This document shows, piece by piece, positions 14,001 through 23,001 of a DNA stretch of 25,125 bases; positions within the stretch are counted from its first letter, which is position 1, and each line of letters begins with the position of its first letter. A program made the translations under genes and the position numbers. Under the pieces are notes generated by a model. It searched no databases and had not been told where the DNA came from. It worked only from the letters and a program-made list of their open reading frames with translations. Source of the DNA: a virus. Location of the stretch: positions 1-25,125 of IMG/VR virus record IMGVR_UViG_3300034198_006791; one strand, written 5' to 3'.

Positions 14001-14980
14001 GTGGGAGAGTCAACCATCTCTGGATGCTTTTCCAGGCGATAAGAACCTAATTCATCAAGGGCTTTTTCGATATCAATATCAGCAGTCTCTAGTGGGTTTA
14101 CTCCAGGTTGAATCCTATTAAGCTTTTCAAAGAAAACTTTAGCAGTTTCATCCTTAGGAATCCACTGTTTGAAGCCACGGGTTGCGTCAGCACCAGCCTT
14201 AATAAGTCGTGCAGCACCTTCCGCCAGATCGACTGCCCAACCAAGCCCCACACCCTCTTTAACGTTCTTTGCTCGATAAACGTCAGGGGAATCCCCGGCG
14301 ACTGTTGCCCAGTCATCGGAGATCCATCCAAACGTTTTAGGCCATTCCTTTTTGAGGAAGCCCGAGAGGTTATCGCTGTTTTGATTGACAGAAGCAATGC
14401 TGTCAACACCAGCTCCAACCCCTCCAGTTAGCCCAGCTCTAGCAAACCACTTAAAGACCGGATCAGTTCCAAGCTTTGCTCCTACAGCCTCTTGGGCAGC
14501 CACTCCACCACGAAGACCGACTTTACTTAGATACCAAGTGGGAATGATGACAGAAGCAGCTTCTCTAAGACTCTGCCAAACCTTACCTTTAAAGGCTGGT
14601 GGTTTTTTAGCCTTCTCCATTCCTAACCAAGTAGCCGGACCTTGGTTGTAGGCATCCACAATAAAGTCACCAACACCCATAGGTGCTGTTAATAGTGCTT
14701 GACCTAAATCGTTTTGAGCGTTAAAAGTCTCACCAACAATAGAGCGATTGAAGCCATCTATAAGTGGGTTTCCAGAAGATTTAGTCTGTGGAGGTTGCTG
14801 TTGTGGTTGCTCCTTTGTTGGATCAGGGGGTGAATCCTGAATTTGTGACTTTGGTGCAGCACTAACGCTTGGAGCCAACTCTTCTTCATCTTGTTGAAGT
14901 AGTTTCTCCTGCTCAGCAATCCTCCGAAGGATCTCATCTCTGGTTACTGAATTGTAGTCACCAGCGTAAGAATTTAACAT
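11063..14980 (-). CDS. Internal core/ejection protein gp16-like
   Basis: 1305 residues, almost the size of T7 gp16 (1318), in the gp16 position between gp15 and the fibre. In T7, gp16 is ejected first and helps carry DNA across the inner membrane. The N-terminus here is a charged helix followed by a Pro/Gln-rich linker (about 40-68, including QPQQQPPQ). T7 gp16's N-terminal soluble-transglycosylase domain, with its E-S-x-F-x-P-x-A motif, is not visible. The middle is helical. Hydrophobic segments appear near 675-695 (LLLLKPVTAIAGAA) and 960-972 (TTVVSIAGFMFM), suited to membrane insertion. Calling it gp16 rests on size, order and these features. Confidence 0.85.
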   Translation of the reverse strand: MLNSYAGDYNSVTRDEILRRIAEQEKLLQQDEEELAPSVSAAPKSQIQDSPPDPTKEQPQQQPPQTKSSGNPLIDGFNRSIVGETFNAQNDLGQALLTAPMGVGDFIVDAYNQGPATWLGMEKAKKPPAFKGKVWQSLREAASVIIPTWYLSKVGLRGGVAAQEAVGAKLGTDPVFKWFARAGLTGGVGAGVDSIASVNQNSDNLSGFLKKEWPKTFGWISDDWATVAGDSPDVYRAKNVKEGVGLGWAVDLAEGAARLIKAGADATRGFKQWIPKDETAKVFFEKLNRIQPGVNPLETADIDIEKALDELGSYRLEKHPEMVDSPTPVVGIHDVPDSPSSGIRRTDPEGAIGAIGDAARVQSNTGTSFGRLRNFISEPALKYGLDADNAESRAIVRGVEQQINDAGKFDLLLGAKKFTYDDLMQSTDELAARWYNSRMSVDEMKQELAPFQTESTTEFGNEIRYLGERGVGAVTKFTKEILRDYTESSLRASGLASTQKAGQLSDTAEASRLMEGTDASERTQEQILDMMEFLMVERGISSYLRGRGLANMNIWKRIQNLGQDAKELEKNILNQKKQYMAELLGKTKNSVNQLRELSKERPEFLKPLLLAWELTDGNVDTLSKLNNFAAESLTNVGKAFIDSQPDIPNVIIQGAWANIFNSTLSAAGTTAKAFWGNASLLLLKPVTAIAGAAMRGDMDTVKRAWFTYSAFGDTLQKGLAHMSLVFRKASQDPTSVSYIIRDDLAIKNDQTWEVLKEYADAAEREGNDGPSILYEFAKNIDDMANHPLLRLGTNALSATDGFTRAVIANAEARFRTYERFISGGEDLNGKTLRQAEDDIYRQMFGNGEMITDKAIDFASREISMNLDMEGARALSSLIQKIPVIRPFMMFPRTSINMIAMVDKFSPVSVFLREYNDLSYKSADLFTPDEIRQVLTSKGIEFDAYAKAKFDMVRAEALGRKAIGTTVVSIAGFMFMNDRLTGDGVFDKERQKTRESVGWKPRSYLANDGKWYSYDGLGPISDWIAAVATTMDHFDTLDPRDLSIMFQKFGFVLSTTLTGKSPLAGVEPVFDILRGNPAAANRWAASFSNNLAPLGGLRAEIGRIMSPSLRELDMDFNQLLRNRNNYLDVIDPKGSLPYKTNWLTGEKINGGETFWARAWNAVMPFKSNGTTNKYAKFLMDIEYDGRPTFMTSSKGGVDYDPKTRAELFKLIGENPYFRQELDTIMKEVSGPKFREEVRRARSSGEVDATKWRNIHYQVDDALRMAKRMAEIQLSNYGDIREQEYRTVLSDEMNKGGTVSPLTMQNK

Positions 14981-15001
14981 TTATACCTATAATGCGTTAG
15001 T

Positions 15002-17932
15002 TTACTTTGGCAGTAATTTGATTTGAATGGGCGATACTCCTGCACCCGTAGAACCAAAGAGCTGTTTAAAAGCACCTTCAGTGAGATCAAGTAACCTTTC
15101 TCCGGGATTTGATGCAGCCATAACGTCGTTGACTTTAACAACAATGGATTTACCAGTGTCAGGGTTAGTAACCTTGACCCGACGACCCATATATTTCGCC
15201 CTTAATGACGGTTTAACGGCTGCAGTAAGGGCAGTATCGTCAAAGATGTCGCCATTAGCAGTTCTATCGTTAGGTGCACTTTCTCGGTTGTAGTAAGTAG
15301 CTACACCAAAGTCACCACCACCACTTGGTTTCTTCTTAGGTGCTGCATTAACGCCTACTGGCTGTTGACCTCTAGCCAACCGACTCCAGGTATTCTGAAG
15401 AAGCCATAAATTTGCTTCACGATCGATAGTACGAGTTCCCGGCAAATACGCATCAATTGATACGTGAGGACCAGTTGTTGATCCAGTGCGACCTTGAGTT
15501 CCAAGATATGTACCTGGAGCAAGCCACATACCTGGCTTAAGATCTATATTAAGATCGTTAAAATGTGCAACTAAAAGATCAGTCGTTCTACCATTGGGAA
15601 GTGTAGTCCTAATGATAAAATTATTTCCTGAGCTTCTAGGACTAGTGGGCGTCCTTTCAATCCTCCTAGGATCTCTCCTAATCTCAAGAACTTGCGCTCT
15701 ATATGGGAAGTAGAAGGGAACGTTTTCTCGATAAGCCCCGTTCCTATCAGGAATAGCAAAGTCTGTACCACCCTCACCGGGGTCTTGTGCACTTGTAATA
15801 GCAACTCTACCAGTAATAGATCCTGTTCTGGATGAATAGTCTCCAGATTGTGCTCCTAGAGGTGCAGACGATGAAGATTGAGGTTCATTAATAACAGGTT
15901 GATCAGGTTGCTGAGGAGGGTAACGCTTAATGATCTCTTCAAGAGCTTTCCTCACTCTGGGGGTTGGCGGAAGTTTAGTCTTAAGTGTATTGATATCAAT
16001 CGGTTTAAGTCCGTACTTAACCCTTTGAGCATTAATGACTCTAACCTTATTTAAGCCATCGGGATCTGGTCTCAATCCAGCCAGATAGTCAACACGAGCA
16101 TTAGAGATGCCAGCAAGTGCTTCAGATCTGGACATGAGGTTTTGTTCTTGACTGACTCTTTGCCAACCAGAATCAGTACCACCATAATTTCTAATCTTAG
16201 AGTTGATATCTCTTTTCCACTGATTTAAGACCCTAGCTTCACTTTGAACACTGGTACCATAATTAGTAAAAGACCCCTTTTTGAGATCAAAGTAGTATTT
16301 ACTTCTAGGATCCTTTTGTGCCTGTAAGTATTCATTTTGAACGGAGGTGGATGCTTGTTGAGCTGCTGCAGATGCTGGAGTTCCAGTGCCAACTAATTCT
16401 GCATATCTTGACCTAAATAGAGATTGAAGCTCACCAACAACAGTGCCACCAACAGTCTTACCATTTGGACTAGCTTCTACAGCCCTATTAATAACCATAT
16501 CTCTGATTCCATCGAGATTTGGTTTTATTGCCTTATCAGATATTCCACTAACTGTTTGCTCTTCTAAAGCTCTTTGCCCAGCGATACGTGCTTTACCAGT
16601 TAAAGTTGCCACAAAAGTAGGGGTAAGAGCACCCATACTCTTTAAGTTCTCTATTTGAGCTATTTGTTTTTCTTCAAGTTTAGCATCCTTAGAAGTTTCA
16701 TAAAGTGGATCTAAAGCCCTAGCAGAGCCTAAACCATAATTCTCAATAAGAAGACGTTTGGCATCATCCAGATCAGCATTAGTGTAATCTCGCTTATCTA
16801 GGAAGAACTTGACGTATTCTTCAGCAGCCTTCTGACCCTGCCTATTCCTCTCTTCATCACTAATAATTAATTTCTCTCTAGCCTTCTGTGCTTGATAATC
16901 ACGTACATTGTTGTATATTTCTTTCCTACTTAAGACAACAATTTTCCCATTTCCATCCTTAATGGCCATCTTCTTGTTTGTCACTGGATCATCAGTGTTT
17001 AAGAAAATGGTGTTAACTTCATCCATGGTAGTGGTGTTGTTAATCAGTGCATTTTGGAAATTTTTCCAAATCTGCGGGGTAGGAACAAACTGACCTGGGT
17101 TGTTAGGATCTTGAGTTGAACTAAGTGTACTAAGATAGTTATTAGCGTTCTTATCCTCTCCAAAGGTAATCTCGGCCCGTTCAATAGTACTCTGTGCATT
17201 TACTGAAGTCCAAGTATCGTTGGAATTAAGTAAATACTGATCCTCATAAGGACGTACCTTATCATCAAAGTTTTTTACATAATCGACGGGATCTACACCG
17301 TTACTGGCAAGAATACCGTTATCCAATAAAAACCTTTTTTTGTACTCAACCAAAGCAGCTTTTTGCTCTTCAGGATTAAGTTTTGAAAACTCAGCCCTTT
17401 TTTCAGCTAAGCCACCAATGTAATCCCTGGTCTTTTTAACGAGGAACCCACGTAAGTATGCACTTCTCTGCTTGTAGCTGAGAGAGTTTAAATAGTTTTG
17501 GAGCATACCAACTGATGCTGGTGATGCTCCATTTAGCTGTGCCTCTTTACTTAATTGACCAGTTACATTAGAGACAACTTGATCCTGAGCATTACGTGCT
17601 TCATACTGCTTACGAGCTTCGTCTACACCTTCACCACTCAGACCTTTGGCATAATATTCAGCATCAATTTCTTTGTCCCTACGCTCTTGGTACTTATTAA
17701 TTGAATCAAAGATCGTTGAAGAAAACTCTTTGAGCCGTGCCAAGTTGTTTTCTTGATTAAGTTGTTCAAACTTGCTTTGAACTTCAAGGTTGTTTAAAAC
17801 ACCCCTGTTTTGTAATTGAAGACTTTGCAACAGTGATGCGTTGCTCCTAGCAACCTCATCGGTCAAGTTAGGAACAGCTTGTGGATTATATGTGCCTGGA
17901 GCCTGTCCAGGTAGATTCAATTCAAGAGCCAT
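15002..17932 (-). CDS. Internal core protein gp15-like with M23-like and RlpA-like C-terminal domains
   Basis: 976 residues against 747 in T7. Residues about 1-670 are helical, as expected for gp15, a core protein ejected into the periplasm. A Pro/Gln/Ser linker (672-705) leads to a LytM/M23-like domain (about 706-845): GGTDFAIP (721-728), LLVAHF (786-791), then GTQGRTG (811-817) and TGPHVSIDAY (820-829). Asp724, His790 and His823 fit family positions, but the other two zinc ligands appear replaced by Glu720 and Ser825. Residues about 873-976 resemble the RlpA double-psi beta barrel: ATYYN, TANGDIFDDTALTAAV, then VKVTNPDTG and VVKVND (Asp936). Wall modules on gp15 could replace the enzyme missing from gp16. 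Confidence 0.85.
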   Translation of the reverse strand: MALELNLPGQAPGTYNPQAVPNLTDEVARSNASLLQSLQLQNRGVLNNLEVQSKFEQLNQENNLARLKEFSSTIFDSINKYQERRDKEIDAEYYAKGLSGEGVDEARKQYEARNAQDQVVSNVTGQLSKEAQLNGASPASVGMLQNYLNSLSYKQRSAYLRGFLVKKTRDYIGGLAEKRAEFSKLNPEEQKAALVEYKKRFLLDNGILASNGVDPVDYVKNFDDKVRPYEDQYLLNSNDTWTSVNAQSTIERAEITFGEDKNANNYLSTLSSTQDPNNPGQFVPTPQIWKNFQNALINNTTTMDEVNTIFLNTDDPVTNKKMAIKDGNGKIVVLSRKEIYNNVRDYQAQKAREKLIISDEERNRQGQKAAEEYVKFFLDKRDYTNADLDDAKRLLIENYGLGSARALDPLYETSKDAKLEEKQIAQIENLKSMGALTPTFVATLTGKARIAGQRALEEQTVSGISDKAIKPNLDGIRDMVINRAVEASPNGKTVGGTVVGELQSLFRSRYAELVGTGTPASAAAQQASTSVQNEYLQAQKDPRSKYYFDLKKGSFTNYGTSVQSEARVLNQWKRDINSKIRNYGGTDSGWQRVSQEQNLMSRSEALAGISNARVDYLAGLRPDPDGLNKVRVINAQRVKYGLKPIDINTLKTKLPPTPRVRKALEEIIKRYPPQQPDQPVINEPQSSSSAPLGAQSGDYSSRTGSITGRVAITSAQDPGEGGTDFAIPDRNGAYRENVPFYFPYRAQVLEIRRDPRRIERTPTSPRSSGNNFIIRTTLPNGRTTDLLVAHFNDLNIDLKPGMWLAPGTYLGTQGRTGSTTGPHVSIDAYLPGTRTIDREANLWLLQNTWSRLARGQQPVGVNAAPKKKPSGGGDFGVATYYNRESAPNDRTANGDIFDDTALTAAVKPSLRAKYMGRRVKVTNPDTGKSIVVKVNDVMAASNPGERLLDLTEGAFKQLFGSTGAGVSPIQIKLLPK

Positions 17933-17941
17933 AGTATTTTA

Positions 17942-18625
17942 TTAGTATTTACCAATACCTAAACCTTTAAAACCTTCTTTGGCAAGAATATCTGCAGCAC
18001 CACCAACTGCCCCCTGAAGGCCACCCATAAGACCGGCAGCAAAGACGTTTTGAGTTCCCTGGAGATATGGTTTAGCCGGAGCAAAGCCAGGATCAGGACG
18101 GAATGTAAGGGGAAGCCAAGAGTTCATCTCAGCACGACGACGTTGGATAGTCAGTTGATCGTTGCTACTTCTGACCTTTTTGTAAGCATTTGCAAGCGAC
18201 TCTTGGTTGAGAGCCATTTGCTGTCCAGCTTGAGAAGCAGCCATGTTGCTGAGTCGAGTAGTGGAATTACCAGCGGCTAAATCAGACGCTGCAATCTTCC
18301 CCTGACCTCCAAGAAGCTCAGTTAAAACATTGTTAGATTGAATACCCAAGTTACTGCGGATATCATTCAGGTATTCTTGATTCTGCCCAATTCCTTGGTA
18401 GTACGCCTCTTGGCTCGACCTCAACCCTTGCTCGTATTGAAGTTTCTGAGTGTTGTACTGATTGATCTCGCCTTGATATCTAGCAAGGCGCTCTGCCATG
18501 AGCTGCTTATATTGCTGAATTGCTAATCTGTTTGCAGCATTAATCTGGGAGTTAGTATTCTGTGCTCCAGTAATTCCACTAAATATCCCTTGAGCTAATC
18601 CCGGTAGCAACGGAAGTAATAACAT
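17942..18625 (-). CDS. Internal core protein gp14-like
   Basis: 227 residues against 196 in T7 gp14, in the gp14 position. It has a hydrophobic N-terminus (MLLLPLLPGLAQGIF), a long Gln/Asn/Tyr-rich helical region (QLMAERLARYQGEINQYNTQKLQYEQGL), then small-residue helices (ASDLAAGNSTTRLSNMAASQAGQQMAL) and a Gly-rich tail. In T7, gp14 is ejected and forms an outer-membrane channel; the composition fits that role. The ATG lies 47 bases inside the end of the gp13-like gene, an unusually long overlap, but no later start fits as well. Confidence 0.82.
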   Translation of the reverse strand: MLLLPLLPGLAQGIFSGITGAQNTNSQINAANRLAIQQYKQLMAERLARYQGEINQYNTQKLQYEQGLRSSQEAYYQGIGQNQEYLNDIRSNLGIQSNNVLTELLGGQGKIAASDLAAGNSTTRLSNMAASQAGQQMALNQESLANAYKKVRSSNDQLTIQRRRAEMNSWLPLTFRPDPGFAPAKPYLQGTQNVFAAGLMGGLQGAVGGAADILAKEGFKGLGIGKY

Positions 18626-19049
18626 AGTCTAATTCAATGAATTTTAAATTGTTTGGTCCGAAATAAATCTCTCGTTGCTTCTTGAATCCAAGAAACCTCA
18701 GTAACTTGAGATGAGTAGTATTCCTTGCATCACACCTACACCACAAGTACGGTTCAGATCGACCTTCAATAAACCGCTTAGCTTCTCTTGCAAATGTCAG
18801 TGGGTATTCATGAATACGAGAAGTACACAGCATCCACACTTCACAGTCATCAGTGATTCCAGCGATACCAGCTAAAGTACCGTCTGGAACAACAAACGTA
18901 TAACATTTTCCTCTTAAGGAAAGTAGAGGGATGGCGTACTTAGGTTCTACACCATGACCCTCTACACATTCTCGATAATCATCTTGCCTTAAATTTGAGG
19001 CGACCTGATAAGCTGCCTCCAAGGTAGATAGTGCAACAAAGTCAGACAC
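18579..19049 (-). CDS. gp13-like GNAT-fold protein
   Basis: 156 residues, slightly longer than T7 gp13 (138), and placed like gp13 between gp12 and gp14. The order resembles T7 gp13 and degenerate acetyltransferase folds: DDYRECVEGHGVEP (18-31), a beta strand around LAGIAGI, CEVWMLCTSRI (69-79), the helix TFAREAKRFI (84-93) and NTTHLKLLRFLGF (109-121), equivalent to the C-terminal GNAT helix. No clear acetyl-CoA loop (Q/R-x-x-G-x-G/A) is seen, so it is probably not an active acetyltransferase. T7 gp13 is needed for normal particles and was once listed as an internal virion protein. It overlaps gp12 by 8 bases and gp14 by 47. Confidence 0.68.
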   Translation of the reverse strand: MSDFVALSTLEAAYQVASNLRQDDYRECVEGHGVEPKYAIPLLSLRGKCYTFVVPDGTLAGIAGITDDCEVWMLCTSRIHEYPLTFAREAKRFIEGRSEPYLWCRCDARNTTHLKLLRFLGFKKQREIYFGPNNLKFIELDYVITSVATGISSRDI

Positions 19050-22000
19050 GGGTATAATACCGATTATTTAGATCTCCTTCCCAAGTGACTGAATAAATAG
19101 TTGCTGGTGATGGATGGGTTGAAGTAATACTGATTGAAGTATCTGTGTTGCGTGAATAGATGGGTACAGTCTGAATGTACTTTTCTTTTAATGCAACAGT
19201 ATCAGCGACGTACTGATCATACAGAGGAACGGCATACTCTTCAGTGTAATCATCATGTCCTAACCTCTGCAACGTGGTTGCGTAAATTCCCGAATCACCA
19301 AAGTTAATTTTGATTCTATGGAGAATCAGCGATGACCTAGTATCAGAGTTAACACCTTGCTGAGTTGGAGTCTGCTTGTAGATAGTTGGCAGTTTAACTG
19401 ACATCTCAAAGGTATAACCAACGAGAAGTCTGGTAGTTGTCCAATCACCATCAAGAACTAACTTCAACCCATTTGAATCATCTGGTAAATACTGAACAGT
19501 AGGTTTAGCAGCAAGACCAGCGTACTCACCCTCACTAAGACTGTAAGCGACCAATTCATTTGTACTGTAATACCCAAAGGGGACATAAAAGGAGGTTGTA
19601 TCAGTAACTGAACTATAGGTCATCTGATTGGAATAGATGATCTTAGAGCTATCCAGGTGGACATTGAAATTATAGGCATTACTATTTTGAACAAAAGCTG
19701 ACCACTCTTGAGTTTTTAGATCAAATTTCTGTATAGTAATGATGTCCTTACCAGTGATCGAGTCGATATTTTTTAGAACTACATAGTAGCCATCAATCAG
19801 CATTGCATGATGAAGAAGAGTACCGGTTAGTTCCCATCTAAACCAAGCACCTTGAACACGACGTTCTCCACTTTCAAAATACCTAAACACCCACAACTCA
19901 TTAGATCCAGTAGTACCGAGAAATAAACTACTGTAATCCTTGGTTGAGATAATTTGATCAATACCATCTGGGAGAAGAGATGAGATAATCTTGCTTTGCT
20001 CGATAATTTCAGCTTCAGCATTTGTTGGGATCTTAGTGATCTCATACATTGCCGTATTCTTACCAGTATCGGCTAGAAATGCAATACTTGTTCCAAGGCC
20101 AACAGGAGAAGTCCTACTGTTGAACTTGTAATTACTCATAGTAGTAATTCTAGCGGTCTCTGGCCCAAGAATATCATTGTCAGTGTAGATCAGATACTGC
20201 TCTGTGTCTCCAAAAATAACCAGACCGACTTTCGCAGAATACGCTGCCCTCAATGACGCTGGTTTTGTTGATCCGACTGCAATATCAATAGGGTCAGAGG
20301 AAGTTGCTGTAAGAGCGGTTTTAGCAAAGAAATTGAAATAATCTCCAGGGCGAGACATAATGACATTCTCATCACTAAACAGGACAAACCTGTTCCTAAA
20401 GAGCGTCATGCCTTGTATGTATCGACCTACAAAGCTTGGGACTGGGTTTGTGATGTCATCCCCTATAAGGCGGTCTTCCCACTCCACAGGGCTTACTACG
20501 AAGCTACCGTCTGGGGTTCTGACAATCTGATGGGGCATTGTTGCCGAGTTAAGTTTGGTGGAAACTCCCGGTTGATAGGTTTCTTCCCACACACCCTCAC
20601 CAGAAACACGAACTGAACCAGTCGTAGTTGCTACGCCGGTTTGATTAATCGTTGTACTGCTATTAAGATTAGAACCAGTTTTAACGCTGAATTTAAGATA
20701 ATAGTCATCTTCTTGTTCACTACTATTGACTACTTTAACTATATAACCATCCTTACATTGTGTTGGCAGACGAGTAATATTGTTAAGTTGATCAGTAAAA
20801 ACATTTAGGAGCTGAGCTTCAGCGGTTGAGATTGTGAACGGTTTTGTGTGAGAAAGGTAAATACCGTTTCCAATGATTTCAGTAGTAAAGCCTGTCGTAG
20901 TACTATCAATTGCAGTCTTAATATCAGTTAAAATGTCGTAAGCCTTAAGTACAGTAGTGGAGGTAGTAGAAGTGGCTGTAGGTCTAATTAAACCTGCAGA
21001 AGCATAAACTTCCGTGATTTTACTTGCGCCTATGACAATCTCGTAAGCCTTACCGTTCATGGTAACTTGAACTCTATCTCCCTTTTGCCAGCCTTCACCA
21101 CCAATCTCAAGCGTAGCTTCAGAGATGTACCTACAGTAATATCCTAAAGCTGCATTTTTATAGCTGTTAGGTATTGACTGGCCAGTGGTAACTAATTCAA
21201 ATCTAAGGTTTTGTCTAGTTAAAGCTGGAGATGCAGGATTCTTCTTTGTCCAAACACCACCAATTTTTGCATAACTATGTCCGTCTACAGTTTCAATCCA
21301 ATCAGCATCAGGATAAACGCTGCCAGTAGATGGATTAACGTCATAAACATTACTACCAACAAATGGACAGGCTCCATCAGTGGAAGTCCAATCTGTAGTT
21401 ACAACATTAATGGACTGTGCAGAATAGACTTTAGTAGAGGTTTGACTAGTACTATAATAATTCAGGTTAAGAGCATATTGTTTCCCGTATGCTATCTGAA
21501 GCACTTCAATGAACGCTTCATATGGCCTTGCAGTTAAGTCCGATCTAGACATCGAGACGGGGCCGGGACCAACTAAAGAATTCTTGTTTGCTACAAAGGT
21601 GAAATCATTGATAGTCAAAACCCTCAGATCATCTGGGTCTTGATGTTTAAAGTACGAAAGGATGCCTGTTGAAGCAATTTTTTCGTCGTCATAAATACCG
21701 CTATAAACAGGTATACTGGTAGCAGTAGTGTATGTATTATCAGACTTCAGTTGGAATGTAATAGTCTCATTATCCTCAAATGAAGCATCAGTTGTTGGAT
21801 TAACAGTAACGAGCTTTTCGGTCTCACCAGCACTAAAGTTAACTACACGATTAACTGCAGTTGGACTTACCGTTCCATCACCACTAATTGTATAATCAAC
21901 GTTAATGGTAGCAGTTCCGCCAACAGTATAATAAACAGTGGTTGCACCAGTAGTTGTACCTAGTCTTTGGAATTTGTAGATAATGTTAGGCGTACCGTCC

Positions 22001-23001
22001 TCATAGACAGCAGATGGATCAACAGTTAAAAAGATGTAGGGATCTGTTCCAGCAACTTGGGTATAGGGATCTAAATAAATTCCACACTTAGAAGCTTCTG
22101 TAGAGTAAGTAGTGTATGCAGATGCAGCCGCTGTTTGAAGTGCAGGGTATTGAGACTCTAATGTGGTAATAGAACTCTGTAAGGCTGAGGTTTGAGAGGC
22201 TATGTAAGCACTAGAATAGCATCTCCTCCAAGCATACAACTTGCCAGTTGTAAGCTGATTTCTGGTAAGAGTTGATCCACTTGACGTGTATGAAGTTGGC
22301 TTGTAGTATTGAACATCTTTAATAAAGGATCCCTGAACTACAGTCTGGTTCGCATTTGCTGATGGCTTGTTAAATTCAGTTGATACACCATCGCTAACCA
22401 CTACGCCAGTAATTTTTATACTGTTACCCTGCTCGTATGGATTATTGGAAGTATTGTCCTTGTAGTTCCAGATTTCCTCGCAACTTAACTCATCTATCTT
22501 ATCTGCTAAAGCTTGCTCGGCAGCATCAATCTCCTGCAACTTAGCATCCGCTGCTGCTTTGGCAGTAACGTATGCTTCCATTGCAGTTTTGAAACTACTA
22601 GCACTACATGCGGGAGCAATCGGTTTAGATAGGGTGTTTGCAGCTAAAATAGATGAGATGAAACTTTGTCTGATAGCATTATCATCCTTATAGGGGAGTG
22701 CTTGGTATCTGACAACTCTAGGGGTTCCATCTAATGCTGACCAGATTTCAACTTCCCCATTAGTTTTAATTCTACCAACATACTGCTCGGTGGCATCCCT
22801 ATCGATTGCAAACCATCGACCAGTAGAATCATTACTAATTGCCCCACCAACTAATTGAGCACCTGGACGCTTCTGAAGACCAGTAGTAACATCAAGGAAT
22901 ACATTCTTCGCATCCTTAAGTTGACCGGGAAGAAGTAACTCGTCAGGTTGTTGTGAGATGCCATAAATTAGGCTAGGAATAGTTTGTGTGACTGCGGCCA
23001 T
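19042..23001 (-). CDS. Tail tubular protein B / nozzle (gp12-like), enlarged with Calx-beta-like insertion
   Basis: 1319 residues against 794 in T7. The core is clear: GISQQPDELLLPGQ (14-27) and GLQKRP (41-46) at the N-terminus, LTINDFTFVANKN (462-474), and WEDRLIGDD (841-849) with SFVGRYIQGMTLFRNRFVLFSDENVIMSRPGDYFNFF (856-892). Extra sequence lies between residues about 125 and 452. It has two coiled-coil-like stretches (137-175 and 268-300) around a Calx-beta-like domain (about 321-437) with VYEDG (332-336), GTATINVDYT (362-371) and VNFSAGETEKLVTV (387-400) ahead of FEDNETITFQL (408-418). Further enlargement lies at about 500-830. The nozzle closes the tail and carries the fibres. Its ATG overlaps the gp11 stop (TGATG). 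Confidence 0.93.
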   Translation of the reverse strand: MAAVTQTIPSLIYGISQQPDELLLPGQLKDAKNVFLDVTTGLQKRPGAQLVGGAISNDSTGRWFAIDRDATEQYVGRIKTNGEVEIWSALDGTPRVVRYQALPYKDDNAIRQSFISSILAANTLSKPIAPACSASSFKTAMEAYVTAKAAADAKLQEIDAAEQALADKIDELSCEEIWNYKDNTSNNPYEQGNSIKITGVVVSDGVSTEFNKPSANANQTVVQGSFIKDVQYYKPTSYTSSGSTLTRNQLTTGKLYAWRRCYSSAYIASQTSALQSSITTLESQYPALQTAAASAYTTYSTEASKCGIYLDPYTQVAGTDPYIFLTVDPSAVYEDGTPNIIYKFQRLGTTTGATTVYYTVGGTATINVDYTISGDGTVSPTAVNRVVNFSAGETEKLVTVNPTTDASFEDNETITFQLKSDNTYTTATSIPVYSGIYDDEKIASTGILSYFKHQDPDDLRVLTINDFTFVANKNSLVGPGPVSMSRSDLTARPYEAFIEVLQIAYGKQYALNLNYYSTSQTSTKVYSAQSINVVTTDWTSTDGACPFVGSNVYDVNPSTGSVYPDADWIETVDGHSYAKIGGVWTKKNPASPALTRQNLRFELVTTGQSIPNSYKNAALGYYCRYISEATLEIGGEGWQKGDRVQVTMNGKAYEIVIGASKITEVYASAGLIRPTATSTTSTTVLKAYDILTDIKTAIDSTTTGFTTEIIGNGIYLSHTKPFTISTAEAQLLNVFTDQLNNITRLPTQCKDGYIVKVVNSSEQEDDYYLKFSVKTGSNLNSSTTINQTGVATTTGSVRVSGEGVWEETYQPGVSTKLNSATMPHQIVRTPDGSFVVSPVEWEDRLIGDDITNPVPSFVGRYIQGMTLFRNRFVLFSDENVIMSRPGDYFNFFAKTALTATSSDPIDIAVGSTKPASLRAAYSAKVGLVIFGDTEQYLIYTDNDILGPETARITTMSNYKFNSRTSPVGLGTSIAFLADTGKNTAMYEITKIPTNAEAEIIEQSKIISSLLPDGIDQIISTKDYSSLFLGTTGSNELWVFRYFESGERRVQGAWFRWELTGTLLHHAMLIDGYYVVLKNIDSITGKDIITIQKFDLKTQEWSAFVQNSNAYNFNVHLDSSKIIYSNQMTYSSVTDTTSFYVPFGYYSTNELVAYSLSEGEYAGLAAKPTVQYLPDDSNGLKLVLDGDWTTTRLLVGYTFEMSVKLPTIYKQTPTQQGVNSDTRSSLILHRIKINFGDSGIYATTLQRLGHDDYTEEYAVPLYDQYVADTVALKEKYIQTVPIYSRNTDTSISITSTHPSPATIYSVTWEGDLNNRYYTRV

